Assembly (NCBI GenBank): GCA_023387735.1
Contig: JAEWHP010000046.1
Span: 124,001-188,000 of the forward strand
Origin: Pseudomonadota bacterium
Lineage (GTDB): Bacteria; Pseudomonadota; Alphaproteobacteria; Rhizobiales; Xanthobacteraceae
Length of the DNA stretch: 64,000 bases
Reading direction: 5' to 3'
Part shown: piece after piece, positions 1 through 9,389 of the stretch
Layout of the letters: each line of letters opens with the position of its first letter
How positions within the stretch are numbered: position 1 is the first letter of the stretch
The notes under the pieces: model-generated
What the model saw: only the letters and a program-made list of their open reading frames with translations
Told to the model about the DNA's origin: nothing
Databases searched by the model: none
Translations under genes and position numbers: made by a program

Positions 1-272
1 ATAGCGATGATTTGCCCGACAGGCAGAGCGGAATATTTTTACGCGAAGGGATGGACAGACTTTCAGCTGATTTGCCCGTCGTGTTGATATGTCGCAGGAG
101 AAATACGCATTCGTCCTTGCGGGTTAAGCAAAGCACCTGTGAACGACGCGGGCCGATGGTGAAGTGAACGAGGCTTTCTCCGCATGACCGTTTTCGCGGG
201 GTTTACGTCATTTCGATCGAAGCACGACCGCTGTAAGTTCGATTCAAACCGAACATCATCGAGCGAACTGTC
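1..272. other. Non-coding stretch at left edge
   Basis: No coding region on either strand has convincing start, composition or recognisable product here. It is presumably the upstream region of the DJ-1/PfpI gene that starts at 273. I see no clear promoter hexamers. Confidence 0.4.
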
Positions 273-1412
273 ATGAATTCACGACGTCTGTTGTGGAGCG
301 GTCTCTGCGCCTTTGCACTCTTCATCGCGATCGGCGGCGGCTGGATCCTTTCGCTGCCGCCGGCGCCTTCGGTGGCCGCACCATCGCCGATCACACAGCA
401 GGAGACCGACGCCACGATCGCGGCGCTGAAACCACCAAAGCGGCAGCGTCCACTGATCGCCATCATCGGAATCAACGATGCGACCGAGACCACCGACTAT
501 CTGATGCCCTATGGCATCCTCAAGCGGGCCGACGTCGCCGATGTCGTGACGCTGGCAACGGCAGCCGGGCCGATGACCCTGTTTCCGGCGCTCAGGATCG
601 AGCCGCAGGCAACGACAGCGGAATTCGACGCACGGAATCCCGAAGGTGCCGACTATGTCATCGTCCCTGCGATGACCCGCGACGACGATCCGGCGGCGCT
701 GCAATGGATCAGGAACCAGTCGGCGAAAGGCGCCATCGTCGTCGGAGTTTGCGTCGGCGCCAAGGTCGTCGGCGACGCCGGGCTGCTGCATGACAAGCGG
801 GCGACCACGCACTGGTATTCGATCAAGGAACTGCGCGAAGATCATCCCACGGCCCGCTACGTCGAAGACCGCCGTTTTGTGGTCGACAACGGCGTCGCGA
901 CGACGACGGGAATCACGGCGTCGATGCCGATGTCGCTGACGCTGATCGAGGCGATCGCTGGCCGCGACAAGGCCGCAGCCATCGCAGGCGAGATCGGCCT
1001 TGCAAACTGGGATGCGCGGCACGAGAGCGACGCGTTCAAGTTCACGCGGCCGTTTGCGTTGACGGCGATCGGCAACACCGCCGCATTCTGGAATCGGGAG
1101 CAACTCGGCATCGAACTCAAGGAAGGCGTCGACGAAGTGTCACTGGCGCTTGTCGCCGACGCATGGTCGCGGACCTACCGCTCGCGGGCGGTGACGTTTG
1201 CCGGCACCGCCGATGCGCAAGCGAGCCGCAACGGCATTCGCATCCTACCCGATCAGGTCGTGGCAAACTGGCCGGTGGAAAGGCTGCTGCCACCTGTCGG
1301 GGATCGCAAGCCGGCGGAGGTGCTCGACGATACGCTGCGCGACATGACGGACCGCTACGGCGCGCGCACGACCGACTTCGTCGCGATGCAGTTGGAGTAT
1401 CCGAGGCGGTGA
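273..1412 (+). CDS. DJ-1/PfpI family protein with N-terminal membrane anchor
   Basis: A 379-residue protein whose N-terminus (about residues 5-28) is a hydrophobic segment, either an uncleaved anchor or a signal peptide, so the body should lie outside the cytoplasm. Residues about 60-250 resemble the class I glutamine-amidotransferase-like DJ-1/PfpI fold, with the likely nucleophile Cys160 in VGVCVGA followed by the TTHW segment seen in GlxA/FtrA-type domains. The rest (about 270-379) is less clear and lacks the AraC helix-turn-helix that GlxA-type regulators carry, so I do not call it a regulator. ATG start at 273 in an isolated gene. The substrate cannot be read from sequence. Family assignment is firm, function open. 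Confidence 0.8.
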   Translation: MNSRRLLWSGLCAFALFIAIGGGWILSLPPAPSVAAPSPITQQETDATIAALKPPKRQRPLIAIIGINDATETTDYLMPYGILKRADVADVVTLATAAGPMTLFPALRIEPQATTAEFDARNPEGADYVIVPAMTRDDDPAALQWIRNQSAKGAIVVGVCVGAKVVGDAGLLHDKRATTHWYSIKELREDHPTARYVEDRRFVVDNGVATTTGITASMPMSLTLIEAIAGRDKAAAIAGEIGLANWDARHESDAFKFTRPFALTAIGNTAAFWNREQLGIELKEGVDEVSLALVADAWSRTYRSRAVTFAGTADAQASRNGIRILPDQVVANWPVERLLPPVGDRKPAEVLDDTLRDMTDRYGARTTDFVAMQLEYPRR

Positions 1413-1420
1413 AATTCGTC

Positions 1421-1509
1421 GGGTGGGCAAAGCGCAAGCGTGCCCACCATCGAACAGCAAGGCCGATGACGGATGGTGGGCACGTCGCTTGCGCTCCTTT
1501 GCCCACCCT
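1421..1509. repeat. Imperfect inverted-repeat element (GTGGGC type)
   Basis: Two long arms, about 1421-1453 and 1472-1508, read GGGTGGGCAAAGCGCAAGC... and its near reverse complement, separated by about 20 bases. The element sits between the convergent ends of the DJ-1/PfpI gene and the alcohol dehydrogenase. It looks like a dispersed palindromic repeat that could fold in RNA of either strand and may act as a bidirectional terminator. No transposase is attached. Confidence 0.7.
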
Positions 1510-1520
1510 ACATCGCCGAG

Positions 1521-2603
1521 CTATCGCCACGGCTCGACGATGATCTTGGTATGCGCCTCGGGATTGGCGAGATCCGCAAACGCCTTCGCCACGCCGTCGA
1601 TGCCGACGCTGGCGGTCACCATCGAGGCTGCATCGACCTGCCCTTCCGCGATCAGGCGCAGCGAGTACGCGAACTCCTCCGGCGTGTAGCCGAGCACGTA
1701 CTGGACGTTGAGTTCCTTCATGATGCCGAGCATCGGCTCGGAGCGGTCGGTCTCCATGCAGACGCCGACCACGACGATGCGGGCATCGCGCGGCGCACCC
1801 TCGAACACCTGCTGGATCAGTCCGGGGACGCCGACGCATTCGAAGATCAGCGCGGGTTTCAGCGCCGGCAGCAATGCCTGCAGCGGCGGTCGCGCGGCTT
1901 TCTCTTCCGGCGACATCTGGGCGTGTTCGGCCCAGGCGGCATAAGGCAGCGTGCGGGCGGGATCGACGACGATGTCGGCGCCGAGCTTTTCGGCGAGCGC
2001 CCGCCGCGCCGGGGAATAATCCGCCGCGACGATCGGATGCATGCCCTTGATCTTCAGCGCGGCGATGACAGCGAGCCCGACCGGGCCGCAGCCGATCACC
2101 AGTGGCACCTCGCCGCCCCTGATATTCGCCTTGGCCACGGCGTGGACGCCAACCGCCAGCGGTTCGGTCAGCGCGGCATGCTCGGCCGCCAGCCCGTTCG
2201 GAACCTCCAGCAGCAGCGCTTCGCTGAGCAGCATACGCTCGGCATAGGCACCGACATTGTCGTTGGAATAGCCGATGCCCTGCGGGCCTTGCGCCGTCAG
2301 CAGCGCCGGCAGCGAACAGACCTTAGTGCCCGGCTTGAGCTTGCCAATCGTGCCCGGACCATAGTCGAGCACCTCGCAGCAGAATTCGTGGCCAAACACG
2401 ACGTCGCGGGAAAGATCCATCGGCTTGCGGCCGGGAAAGTGCTTTGCGAGTTCGACCATGCGGTGCGCGTGCTTGCGCGCGTGGAGATCCGAGCCGCAGA
2501 TGCCGCAGGCCAGCGATTTGACCAGCACCATCCCCGGGCCCGGCCTGGGTTCGGGCATCTCATCGACGACGATCTCGCCGTTCCGGAAAATTGCAGCGCG
2601 CAT
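1521..2603 (-). CDS. Zinc-dependent alcohol dehydrogenase family protein
   Basis: A 360-residue medium-chain dehydrogenase. The N-terminal GroES-like domain has CGICGSDLH (residues 33-41), giving the catalytic zinc cysteine, and GHE at 71-73; the Rossmann fold has GCGPVGLAVI. The four-cysteine structural zinc lobe of classical alcohol dehydrogenases is not visible, which places it with the smaller-lobe relatives. I start it at the ATG at 2603 because GGGGAGAAG lies just upstream; the reading frame stays open further up to 3476 but that extension is an antisense shadow of the next gene. NAD(P)-dependent oxidation of an alcohol or polyol is likely; substrate unknown. Confidence 0.85.
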   Translation of the reverse strand: MRAAIFRNGEIVVDEMPEPRPGPGMVLVKSLACGICGSDLHARKHAHRMVELAKHFPGRKPMDLSRDVVFGHEFCCEVLDYGPGTIGKLKPGTKVCSLPALLTAQGPQGIGYSNDNVGAYAERMLLSEALLLEVPNGLAAEHAALTEPLAVGVHAVAKANIRGGEVPLVIGCGPVGLAVIAALKIKGMHPIVAADYSPARRALAEKLGADIVVDPARTLPYAAWAEHAQMSPEEKAARPPLQALLPALKPALIFECVGVPGLIQQVFEGAPRDARIVVVGVCMETDRSEPMLGIMKELNVQYVLGYTPEEFAYSLRLIAEGQVDAASMVTASVGIDGVAKAFADLANPEAHTKIIVEPWR

Positions 2604-2692
2604 CGGCGTCTTCTCCCCGTGGTTTTGATCCCTCTTAGCACAGGGAGCCAACGGGGCCAGCGCGATGAGCCTGCCGGCTGCGGGAATTTGCG

Positions 2693-3736
2693 TCAGGCGT
2701 TCGGCGACGGCTCGCCCGGCACGGCGAGAAGCTGCGACCGCCGCACCCGCTCGCGATGCGCCGTATAGAGCCCCGAGGCGACGATGAAGGCCGCGCCGGT
2801 GACGGTATAGACGTCGGGGACTTCGCCGAAGATCAGGAAGCCAAGGATGCTGACCCACAGCAACTGCGTGTAGGAGAACGGCGCCAGCACCGAAGCGTCG
2901 GCATAGCGGAACGCCAGCACCACGATCCACTGGCCGGCGGTCGACGCCACGCCGATGAAGACGCCGAAGGCAATGTCGTGCCAGGTCGGCGTCACCCAGA
3001 CCGACGGCACCAATGCCGAGAGCATGACAAGGCCCACGAGCGACGAATAGGCCATGGTGGTGATGGCGCGCTCGGTGCCGCTCATCATCCGCGTCATGAT
3101 CAGCGTGCAGGCCCAGGCCAGCGCCGAGACCAGCGGAAAGAACGCCGCGGGATGGAAGGCACCGGTGCCGGGTCGCAGGATGATCAGCACGCCGATCAGG
3201 CCGACGCCGGTCGCGATCCAGCGGCGCATACCGACCTTCTCGCCGAGAAACACGATCGATAGTGCGGTGACGAGAAGTGGCGCGACGAAGCCGGTAGCGG
3301 AGGCTTCCGCGATCGGCAGGAAACGCAAGCCGGAGATGAAAAACAGCGACGAGCCCAGGATCGCCAGGCCGCGCATCAGATGCAGCCCGAGCCGGTCGGT
3401 CTGCATCGCGAACAGCGGGGAACCCGGCATCATCGCGGGCGTCATGATCAGCGCGAACACCAGGAAGCGGATCCACGCGATCTCGATCGACGGAAGCGTC
3501 GCCGAGAGATATTTCGCCGTGACGTCGGAAGCGCCGAGAAAGATCGTCGAGGCCAGTACCAGCGCGATGCCCTTGAACGGCCTGTCGGCGCGCGCGGGCG
3601 CCTTGCGGGCAACGGACTTCTTTTCAGGCAAAGGTAATGGAGCGCTGTCCAGCCTGGCGGCTGCGGCGGGGGGCGGTGTCACGGCAATCTCGAAGGCAGC
3701 AATGGTCGATTCGGGCGAGGCTTCAAAAAACACCAA
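2693..3736 (-). CDS. EamA/DMT-superfamily transporter
   Basis: A 347-residue integral membrane protein with about ten hydrophobic helices in two EamA repeats, preceded by a long polar Ala/Pro-rich N-terminus of about 55 residues. The first helix begins near GIALVLASTIFLGASDV and the second repeat near GIALGTL-like positions after residue 190. Members export amino acids, metabolites or nucleotide sugars from the cytoplasm, but specificity cannot be inferred. The true start may be downstream of the polar extension. It runs in the same direction as the alcohol dehydrogenase with about 90 bases between them and may be cotranscribed. Confidence 0.85.
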   Translation of the reverse strand: MVFFEASPESTIAAFEIAVTPPPAAAARLDSAPLPLPEKKSVARKAPARADRPFKGIALVLASTIFLGASDVTAKYLSATLPSIEIAWIRFLVFALIMTPAMMPGSPLFAMQTDRLGLHLMRGLAILGSSLFFISGLRFLPIAEASATGFVAPLLVTALSIVFLGEKVGMRRWIATGVGLIGVLIILRPGTGAFHPAAFFPLVSALAWACTLIMTRMMSGTERAITTMAYSSLVGLVMLSALVPSVWVTPTWHDIAFGVFIGVASTAGQWIVVLAFRYADASVLAPFSYTQLLWVSILGFLIFGEVPDVYTVTGAAFIVASGLYTAHRERVRRSQLLAVPGEPSPNA

Positions 3737-3823
3737 TCGCGCCGCTGCGACTAGGCCCGAAAACAGGATGCGGATATGCGCTGAGGGCGCGTTTGCAACA
3801 CTTTGTTAAGTAACGTGTTCCGC

Positions 3824-4666
3824 TCAGAGCATGGGGAGGCTGCGCGGCCTGGGCCCGCGCGGAAAGGCCTTGTCGAGCGCGGCGATTTCGCTGTCGTCGA
3901 GCTTCAGACTGCCTGCGCCTGCATTGTCGGCGGCATGTCCTGCGCTCGATGCCTTGGGTATCGCAAGCACAGACGGCGCACGGGTGAGGAACGCCAGCGC
4001 GACCTGGCGCGCGCTCGCCTTGTGCGCATCGGCGATCGCCTGCAGCACCTCGCCGGCCTTGCTGCGCGGCGACGGAAAATCATTGTGCCCGAACGGCGAA
4101 TAGGCGACGACGGCCACGCCGTGCCGCTCGCACCACGGGATCACCGCGTGCTCGATCGCGCGTTCCTGCAGATGATAGAGCACCTGGTTGCAGGCGATCT
4201 TCCCCCTGCCCGCAACGGCAAGCAACTCGTCGAGATCGTCGACATCGAAATTGCTGACGCCCCAGGAACGGATTTTTCCGGCCGCGACCAGTTCGTCGAA
4301 CGCCGCGACCGTCTCCTCGAACGGATAGGAGCCGCGCCAGTGCAGCAGATAACAATCCAGGTGATCTGTATTGAGTCGCTTCAGCGACCGCTCGCAGGCG
4401 GTGATGGTGCCACGCCGCGAGGCGTTGCTCGGCAAGACCTTGGAGACGAGAAAGAGTTTGTCGCGCGGTAATTCCGCGATGGCATCAGCGATCACAAGTT
4501 CGGCGTCGCCGTACATCTCGGCCGTATCGATATGGGTCATGCCGAGATCGATGCCACGGCGGAGCGCCGCCGTGGCAGCCTTGCGGTCGCCGCGATCGAG
4601 ATACCAGGTGCCCTGCCCGATGACGGATACGTCCGGGCCGCCGGTGCCGAATTTTTTCTGTTCCAA
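3824..4666 (-). CDS. Aldo/keto reductase
   Basis: A 280-residue NAD(P)H-dependent carbonyl reductase of the AKR barrel family. The catalytic tetrad is visible: Asp47 and Tyr52 in DTAEMYG, Lys76 in LVSKVLP and His109 in YLLHWRG; the C-terminal phosphate-binding segment follows at LAIPKASS. I choose the TTG at 4666 because the homologous region begins there (LEQKKFGTGG) and because an upstream in-frame extension runs straight into a dispersed palindromic repeat. It is close to the usual 270-290 residue length. Physiological substrate unknown; soluble cytoplasmic enzyme. Confidence 0.88.
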   Translation of the reverse strand: MEQKKFGTGGPDVSVIGQGTWYLDRGDRKAATAALRRGIDLGMTHIDTAEMYGDAELVIADAIAELPRDKLFLVSKVLPSNASRRGTITACERSLKRLNTDHLDCYLLHWRGSYPFEETVAAFDELVAAGKIRSWGVSNFDVDDLDELLAVAGRGKIACNQVLYHLQERAIEHAVIPWCERHGVAVVAYSPFGHNDFPSPRSKAGEVLQAIADAHKASARQVALAFLTRAPSVLAIPKASSAGHAADNAGAGSLKLDDSEIAALDKAFPRGPRPRSLPML

Positions 4667-4747
4667 GATCGCCTCGTTCGTCCAGGTCGCGGCCGCGGAC
4701 CTTAGACGAACTCGGTCGTGATGTCCTCCGGGAACATACAAACGATC

Positions 4748-4870
4748 GTCATCACCCGCCTTGTGCGCAATTGCGCACTGGAGCGGGTGATCCAGTATTC
4801 CAGAGACATCGGAGGTAGAACCGAAAAGCCGCGGCGTACTGGATCGCCCGGTCAAGCCGGGCGACGAAAG
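4748..4870. repeat. Dispersed palindromic repeat, family A copy 1
   Basis: Contains two short dyads (CATCACCCGC...GCGGGTGATC, and CGCCCGGTCAAGCCGGGCG) joined by a middle block carrying GATCCAGTATTCCAGA and GCCGCGGCGTACTGGAT. The same two blocks recur in the element at 17348-17455. It lies between the aldo/keto reductase and amiE and extends into the false N-terminal extension of the former. Confidence 0.75.
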
Positions 4871-4886
4871 TGTAAATCCTGTTCTG

Positions 4887-5927
4887 CTAGTAATTGGTCG
4901 CCGTCGCCTCGTTCGGGATGCCCTCGATCGGGCACTCGTCGGTGCCTACCGTCGAACGCGTCATCGCCTCGACCATTTCGCGGGTGCCTTCCGGATCGGC
5001 GATCCACTTCGCATAGAAATCGTACGGGCACGCCGCAACGCCTTTCGTGCCGTCGCCGGAATTGATCATGCCGGTGTAGCCGCGGTGCAGCAGCTTGAAG
5101 AGATGATTCTGCGACTGGCCGTTGCGGCGGGCATCGCGGATCAGGTGCTTCGACAGGGCCGCGTACTGGATGCCGTTTTCCTCCTCGCCGGTTTCGCCGA
5201 GCGTACGGCCGTCGAAGCCGATGATGGCGGAGTGGCCGAAGTAGGAATAGACGCCGTCGAAGCCGGCGGCGTTGGCGACCGCGACATAGACGTTGTTGGC
5301 CCAGGCCATCGCCTTGGAGATCATGACCTGCTGCTCCTTGGCCGGATACATGTAGCCCTGGCAACGCACGATCAGCTCGGCGCCCTTCATGGCGCAGTCG
5401 CGCCAGATCTCCGGGTAGTTGCCGTCGTCGCAGATGATGAGGCTGACCTTGAGGCCTTTCGGGCCTTCGGACACGTAGGTGCAGTTGCCGGGATACCAGC
5501 CCTCGATCGGCACCCACGGCATGATCTTGCGGTACTTCTGAACGATCTCGCCCTTGTCGTTCATCAGGATCAGGGTGTTGTACGGCGCCTTGTGCGGATG
5601 TTCCTCATGGCGCTCGCCGGTGAGCGAGAACACGCCCCAGACTTTTGCCTTGCGGCAGGCTGCGGCGAAGATTTCGGTCTCCTCTCCCGGCACGATTGAA
5701 GCCGTCTCGTACATCTCCTTGGAGTCGTACATGATGCCGTGGGTGGAATATTCCGGGAAGATGACGAGATCCATGCCCGGCAGGCCGAGCTTCATGCCGA
5801 CGATCATGTCGGCAATCTTGCGGGCATTGTCGAGCACCTCGGCCCTGGTGTGCAGCCGAGGCATCTTGTAATTCACGACCGCGACGCCGACCGTATCGTT
5901 GCTGGAGGAAATATCACCGTGAAGCAT
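4887..5927 (-). CDS. amiE: Aliphatic amidase AmiE
   Basis: A 346-residue nitrilase-superfamily amidase that hydrolyses short aliphatic amides (acetamide, propionamide class) to the carboxylate and ammonia in the cytoplasm. The catalytic triad falls at the positions known for Pseudomonas AmiE: Glu59 (FPEYS), Lys134 (KYRKIMPW) and Cys166 (IICDDGNYPE). The N-terminus HGDISSSNDTVGVAVVNYK is nearly that of Pseudomonas AmiE. It is the last gene of the amide operon, about 40 bases after fmdB. Formamidase AmiF is a close relative, but the AmiE-like start and length favour AmiE. Confidence 0.95.
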   Translation of the reverse strand: MLHGDISSSNDTVGVAVVNYKMPRLHTRAEVLDNARKIADMIVGMKLGLPGMDLVIFPEYSTHGIMYDSKEMYETASIVPGEETEIFAAACRKAKVWGVFSLTGERHEEHPHKAPYNTLILMNDKGEIVQKYRKIMPWVPIEGWYPGNCTYVSEGPKGLKVSLIICDDGNYPEIWRDCAMKGAELIVRCQGYMYPAKEQQVMISKAMAWANNVYVAVANAAGFDGVYSYFGHSAIIGFDGRTLGETGEEENGIQYAALSKHLIRDARRNGQSQNHLFKLLHRGYTGMINSGDGTKGVAACPYDFYAKWIADPEGTREMVEAMTRSTVGTDECPIEGIPNEATATNY

Positions 5928-5967
5928 GGGTCGCCTCTCGTACTGGGTTGAGTTTCGGAATCGCGCG

Positions 5968-6309
5968 TCAGTGACTGATCATCCAGGGGCGCGCGGTCGG
6001 AAAACCCTTGGCGCCGCCCTTTGTCCTGGTCACCAGTCGCGCCGGCTTCTTGCTCGAACAGCAGCCGCAGCCGGGGCCGTGCGAGGCCTTGTATTCGCCT
6101 GATGTCTTCGGCGCGTGGGCGCTGCGCTCGTTGGTGGCGTGCGCCCTGCGCTTGTCCGAGGGCATGCAAGCGAACGCCGGCGCGGTCAGGATCACGCGCG
6201 GCGATTCAGTCTCGCAGTTCGGGCAGTCCTGAGGATCATCGCATTCGGCCATCGGCCGCATGTCGGTGAACGGGCCGCAATCGTTGCAGAGATATTCGTA
6301 GACGGGCAT
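5968..6309 (-). CDS. fmdB: FmdB-family zinc-ribbon protein
   Basis: A 113-residue protein starting MPVYEYLC with a C2C2 zinc ribbon (Cys8, Cys11, Cys29, Cys32: CNDCG ... CPNCE), the FmdB signature. FmdB was named as a putative regulator of the formamidase/amide genes in Methylophilus methylotrophus. A second cysteine group, GCGCCSSKK near residue 85, is an extra metal-binding candidate. It sits between fmdA and amiE, consistent with that role. The start is fixed by the conserved MPVYEY beginning; a much longer open frame upstream is a shadow of fmdA. Whether it binds DNA is not shown by the sequence. Confidence 0.9.
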   Translation of the reverse strand: MPVYEYLCNDCGPFTDMRPMAECDDPQDCPNCETESPRVILTAPAFACMPSDKRRAHATNERSAHAPKTSGEYKASHGPGCGCCSSKKPARLVTRTKGGAKGFPTARPWMISH

Positions 6310-6398
6310 CTGGATTTTCCTTGCGCGAGATCCGTTTGAATTGCGGCGATGGATGCGGGGCGGCAGATACGCACCGTCCCGCACCCTTCGCGCAGGGA

Positions 6399-7628
6399 TC
6401 ACTTGTCCGGCGAGATCGGCATCTGGATGTCGCCCTTGATGTGTTTGATCGGCCCCGCCGACGACGGCATGATGTCGAAGTCGAAAATCTCCGTCGGCAA
6501 CCACAGTGTGGCGCAGGCATTGGGTACGTCGACCACGCCGGAGATGTGGCCCTGGCACGGCGCGGTGCCGAGGATCGAATAGGCCTGCGCACCGGAATAG
6601 CCGAACTTCTTCAGATATTCGATCGCGTTCAGGCAGGCCTGGCGATAAGCGATGTGGACGTCGAGGTAATGCTGCTTGCCGGCCTCGTCGACCGAGATGC
6701 CCTCGAAGATCAGATAGTCCTTGTAGTTCGGCGTGATCGGCGACGGCTTGAACACGGGGTTCTTGATGCCGTATTTGGCAACGCCGTCCTTGATGACGTC
6801 GACCTTCAGGTGCAGCCAGCCCGCCATCTCGATGGCGCCGCAGAAGGTGATTTCTCCGTCGCCCTGGCTGAAGTGCAGGTCGCCCATTGAGAGACCGCCG
6901 CCCGGAACATAGACCGGGAAGAAGATTTTTGAGCCGCGCGACAAGTCCTTGATGTCGCAATTGCCGCCATGCTCGCGCGGCGGCACGGTGCGGGCGCCCT
7001 CCGCGCCGACCTTCGCCTTGGCATCGCCCTTGGCGCGGCCGGCATGGGCGGTTGCGGCGAACGGCGGATTGGCGAGGCCAGGCACGCGGGTCGGGTTGGT
7101 CGAGATCAGTTCGGCCTCGCGTGCGTTCCAGGTCGCGAGCATCTTCGGATCGGGCAGACAGCCGATCAGGCCGGGATGGATCAGGCCGGCAAAGTTCACG
7201 CCGGGAATGTGCCGCGACGACGTGTAGAGGCCCTTGATGTCCCAGATCGACTTCTGCGCCAGCGGAAAATGATCGGTCAGGAAGCCGCCGCCGTTCTGCT
7301 TGGAAAAGAAGCCGTTGAATCCCCACAGGCTCTCCTTCAGCGGACCGACGTCGAGCAGGTCGACCACCAGCAGATCGCCGGGTTCGGCACCCTTCACGCC
7401 GATCGGGCCGGACAGGAAGTGCACGATCGAGAGGTCGATGTCGCGCACGTCATCGGCGGAATCATTGTTCTTGATGAAGCCGCCGGTCCAGTCATAGGTC
7501 TCGATGATGAAATCATCGCCCGGATTGACCCACGCCACGATCGGGATGTCGGGATGCCAACGATTGTGGATCATGTCGTTTTCGTAGGCCGACTTGGTTA
7601 GATCGACCTTGATCAGTGTCTCTGGCAT
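6399..7628 (-). CDS. fmdA: Formamidase (acetamidase/formamidase family)
   Basis: A 409-residue FmdA/AmdA-type amidase, close to the length of the Methylophilus formamidase. It hydrolyses formamide (and weakly other short amides) to formate and ammonia. The sequence begins MPETLIKVDLTKSAYEN and carries the family segments HNRWHPDIP, GGNCDIKDL and AYSILGTAPCQGHISGVVD. I start it at ATG 7628, where the conserved N-terminus begins; an in-frame start about 90 bases upstream overlaps the urtE end and is unlikely. It is the first enzyme gene after the ABC importer, so import and hydrolysis are coupled. It is unrelated in fold to AmiE, giving two amidases in one operon. Confidence 0.95.
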   Translation of the reverse strand: MPETLIKVDLTKSAYENDMIHNRWHPDIPIVAWVNPGDDFIIETYDWTGGFIKNNDSADDVRDIDLSIVHFLSGPIGVKGAEPGDLLVVDLLDVGPLKESLWGFNGFFSKQNGGGFLTDHFPLAQKSIWDIKGLYTSSRHIPGVNFAGLIHPGLIGCLPDPKMLATWNAREAELISTNPTRVPGLANPPFAATAHAGRAKGDAKAKVGAEGARTVPPREHGGNCDIKDLSRGSKIFFPVYVPGGGLSMGDLHFSQGDGEITFCGAIEMAGWLHLKVDVIKDGVAKYGIKNPVFKPSPITPNYKDYLIFEGISVDEAGKQHYLDVHIAYRQACLNAIEYLKKFGYSGAQAYSILGTAPCQGHISGVVDVPNACATLWLPTEIFDFDIMPSSAGPIKHIKGDIQMPISPDK

Positions 7629-7662
7629 CGATGACTCCCTTGTTAGACAGCACGTTGAAAAA

Positions 7663-8352
7663 TTAAACCGACAGATATTTCGAGACCTGCGCGGCATCGA
7701 CGTTGTCGCGCGGATCGTCACGCACGATCTCGCCGTTCTCGATCACCAGCACGCGGTCGGCGATGTCGAGCGCAAAGCTCAGCACCTGCTCGGAGACCAC
7801 GATCGACAGGCCGCGCTCGTCGCGGATCCGCTTCAGCGTCCGCGCCATTTCCTTGATGATCGAGGGCTGGATGCCCTCGGTCGGCTCGTCCAGCAGCAGC
7901 ACTTTCGGCTTGGTGGCGAGCGCGCGCGCAATCGCGAGCTGCTGCTGCTGACCGCCCGACAGATTGCCGCCGCGGCGGTTCTTCATCTCCAGCAGCACCG
8001 GAAACAGCTCGTAGATGTCCTCTGGCACCTCCGAGCCACCGGACACGACGAGACCGGTCTCGATGTTCTCCTTCACCGTCATGGTGGAGAAGATCATGCG
8101 GCCCTGCGGCACATAGGCGAGGCCCCTGGCGACCCGCTCAAAGCTCTGCATCGCGCTGAGCTCGGCGCCGTCCATTTTCACCGAGCCGCTCTTCGTGGGC
8201 AGGATGCCCATCAGCGATTTCATCAAGGTGGTCTTGCCCATGCCGTTGCGGCCCATGATCGCCACGATCTCGTTGGGCGCGACCGACACGTTGAGGCCGT
8301 GCAGCACCTCGCTCTGGCCGTAGGCGACATGAAGATCCGAAATAGCCAGCAT
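7663..8352 (-). CDS. urtE: Urea/short-chain amide ABC transporter ATP-binding protein (UrtE/FmdF type)
   Basis: A 229-residue ATPase of the branched-chain amino acid/urea importer family. Walker A is GRNGMGKTT (34-42), the signature LSGGQ is at 131-135 and Walker B VLLLDEP at 151-157. The GRNGMGKTT loop and the LSGGQQQQLAIARAL signature are typical of UrtE. It pairs with UrtD at the cytoplasmic face of the UrtB-UrtC channel. It follows urtD after 215 bases that hold a dispersed palindromic repeat, an unusually large gap inside this operon. Because fmdA and amiE follow and no urease genes are present, an amide substrate is more likely than urea (inference). Confidence 0.9.
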   Translation of the reverse strand: MLAISDLHVAYGQSEVLHGLNVSVAPNEIVAIMGRNGMGKTTLMKSLMGILPTKSGSVKMDGAELSAMQSFERVARGLAYVPQGRMIFSTMTVKENIETGLVVSGGSEVPEDIYELFPVLLEMKNRRGGNLSGGQQQQLAIARALATKPKVLLLDEPTEGIQPSIIKEMARTLKRIRDERGLSIVVSEQVLSFALDIADRVLVIENGEIVRDDPRDNVDAAQVSKYLSV

Positions 8353-8380
8353 CGATTGCTCCTAAACCCGGTGTGTCTTC

Positions 8381-8534
8381 CTTCTCCCCTTGTGGGAGAA
8401 GGTGGCGCGGGCGAAGTCCGCGACGGATGAGGGGTCTGCATCGACCAATACGGTAGGCAGTTTGACTCGCGGAGAGATACCCCTCACCCGGATCGCTTGC
8501 GCGATCCGACCTCTCCCACAAGGGGAGAGGTGAG
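8381..8534. repeat. Palindromic repeat inside the urtD-urtE gap
   Basis: The ends are CTTCTCCCCTTGTGGGAGAAG and CCTCTCCCACAAGGGGAGAGG, each a self-complementary dyad and together an inverted pair. Between them are further dyads including CGGATCGCTTGCGCGATCCG. The element fills most of the space between two genes that must be coexpressed, so it could attenuate or process the transcript. No coding capacity is seen. Confidence 0.75.
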
Positions 8535-8567
8535 CCGAGTGTGCGGCCATGGATTCGCTCGCCATCG

Positions 8568-9323
<756 letters not shown>

Positions 9324-9327
9324 TGAT

Positions 9328-9378
9328 CTATCTCCTCACTGCCAGCGTGGCATCGGCACCGTGATGACCGATGAGCAT
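9328..9378 (-). CDS. Mini-ORF formed by duplication of the urtD start (possible leader peptide)
   Basis: A 16-codon frame (MLIGHHGADATLAVRR, then TAG) begins with the same five residues as urtD and is preceded by GAGGAGACAGATC, almost the same ribosome site as urtD (GAGGAGATAGATCA). Its stop codon lies inside the urtD ribosome site, four bases before the urtD ATG. The arrangement is seen directly; translation is not shown. It may couple urtD translation to upstream ribosomes or be a neutral duplication. Confidence 0.35.
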   Translation of the reverse strand: MLIGHHGADATLAVRR

Positions 9379-9389
9379 GATCTGTCTCC

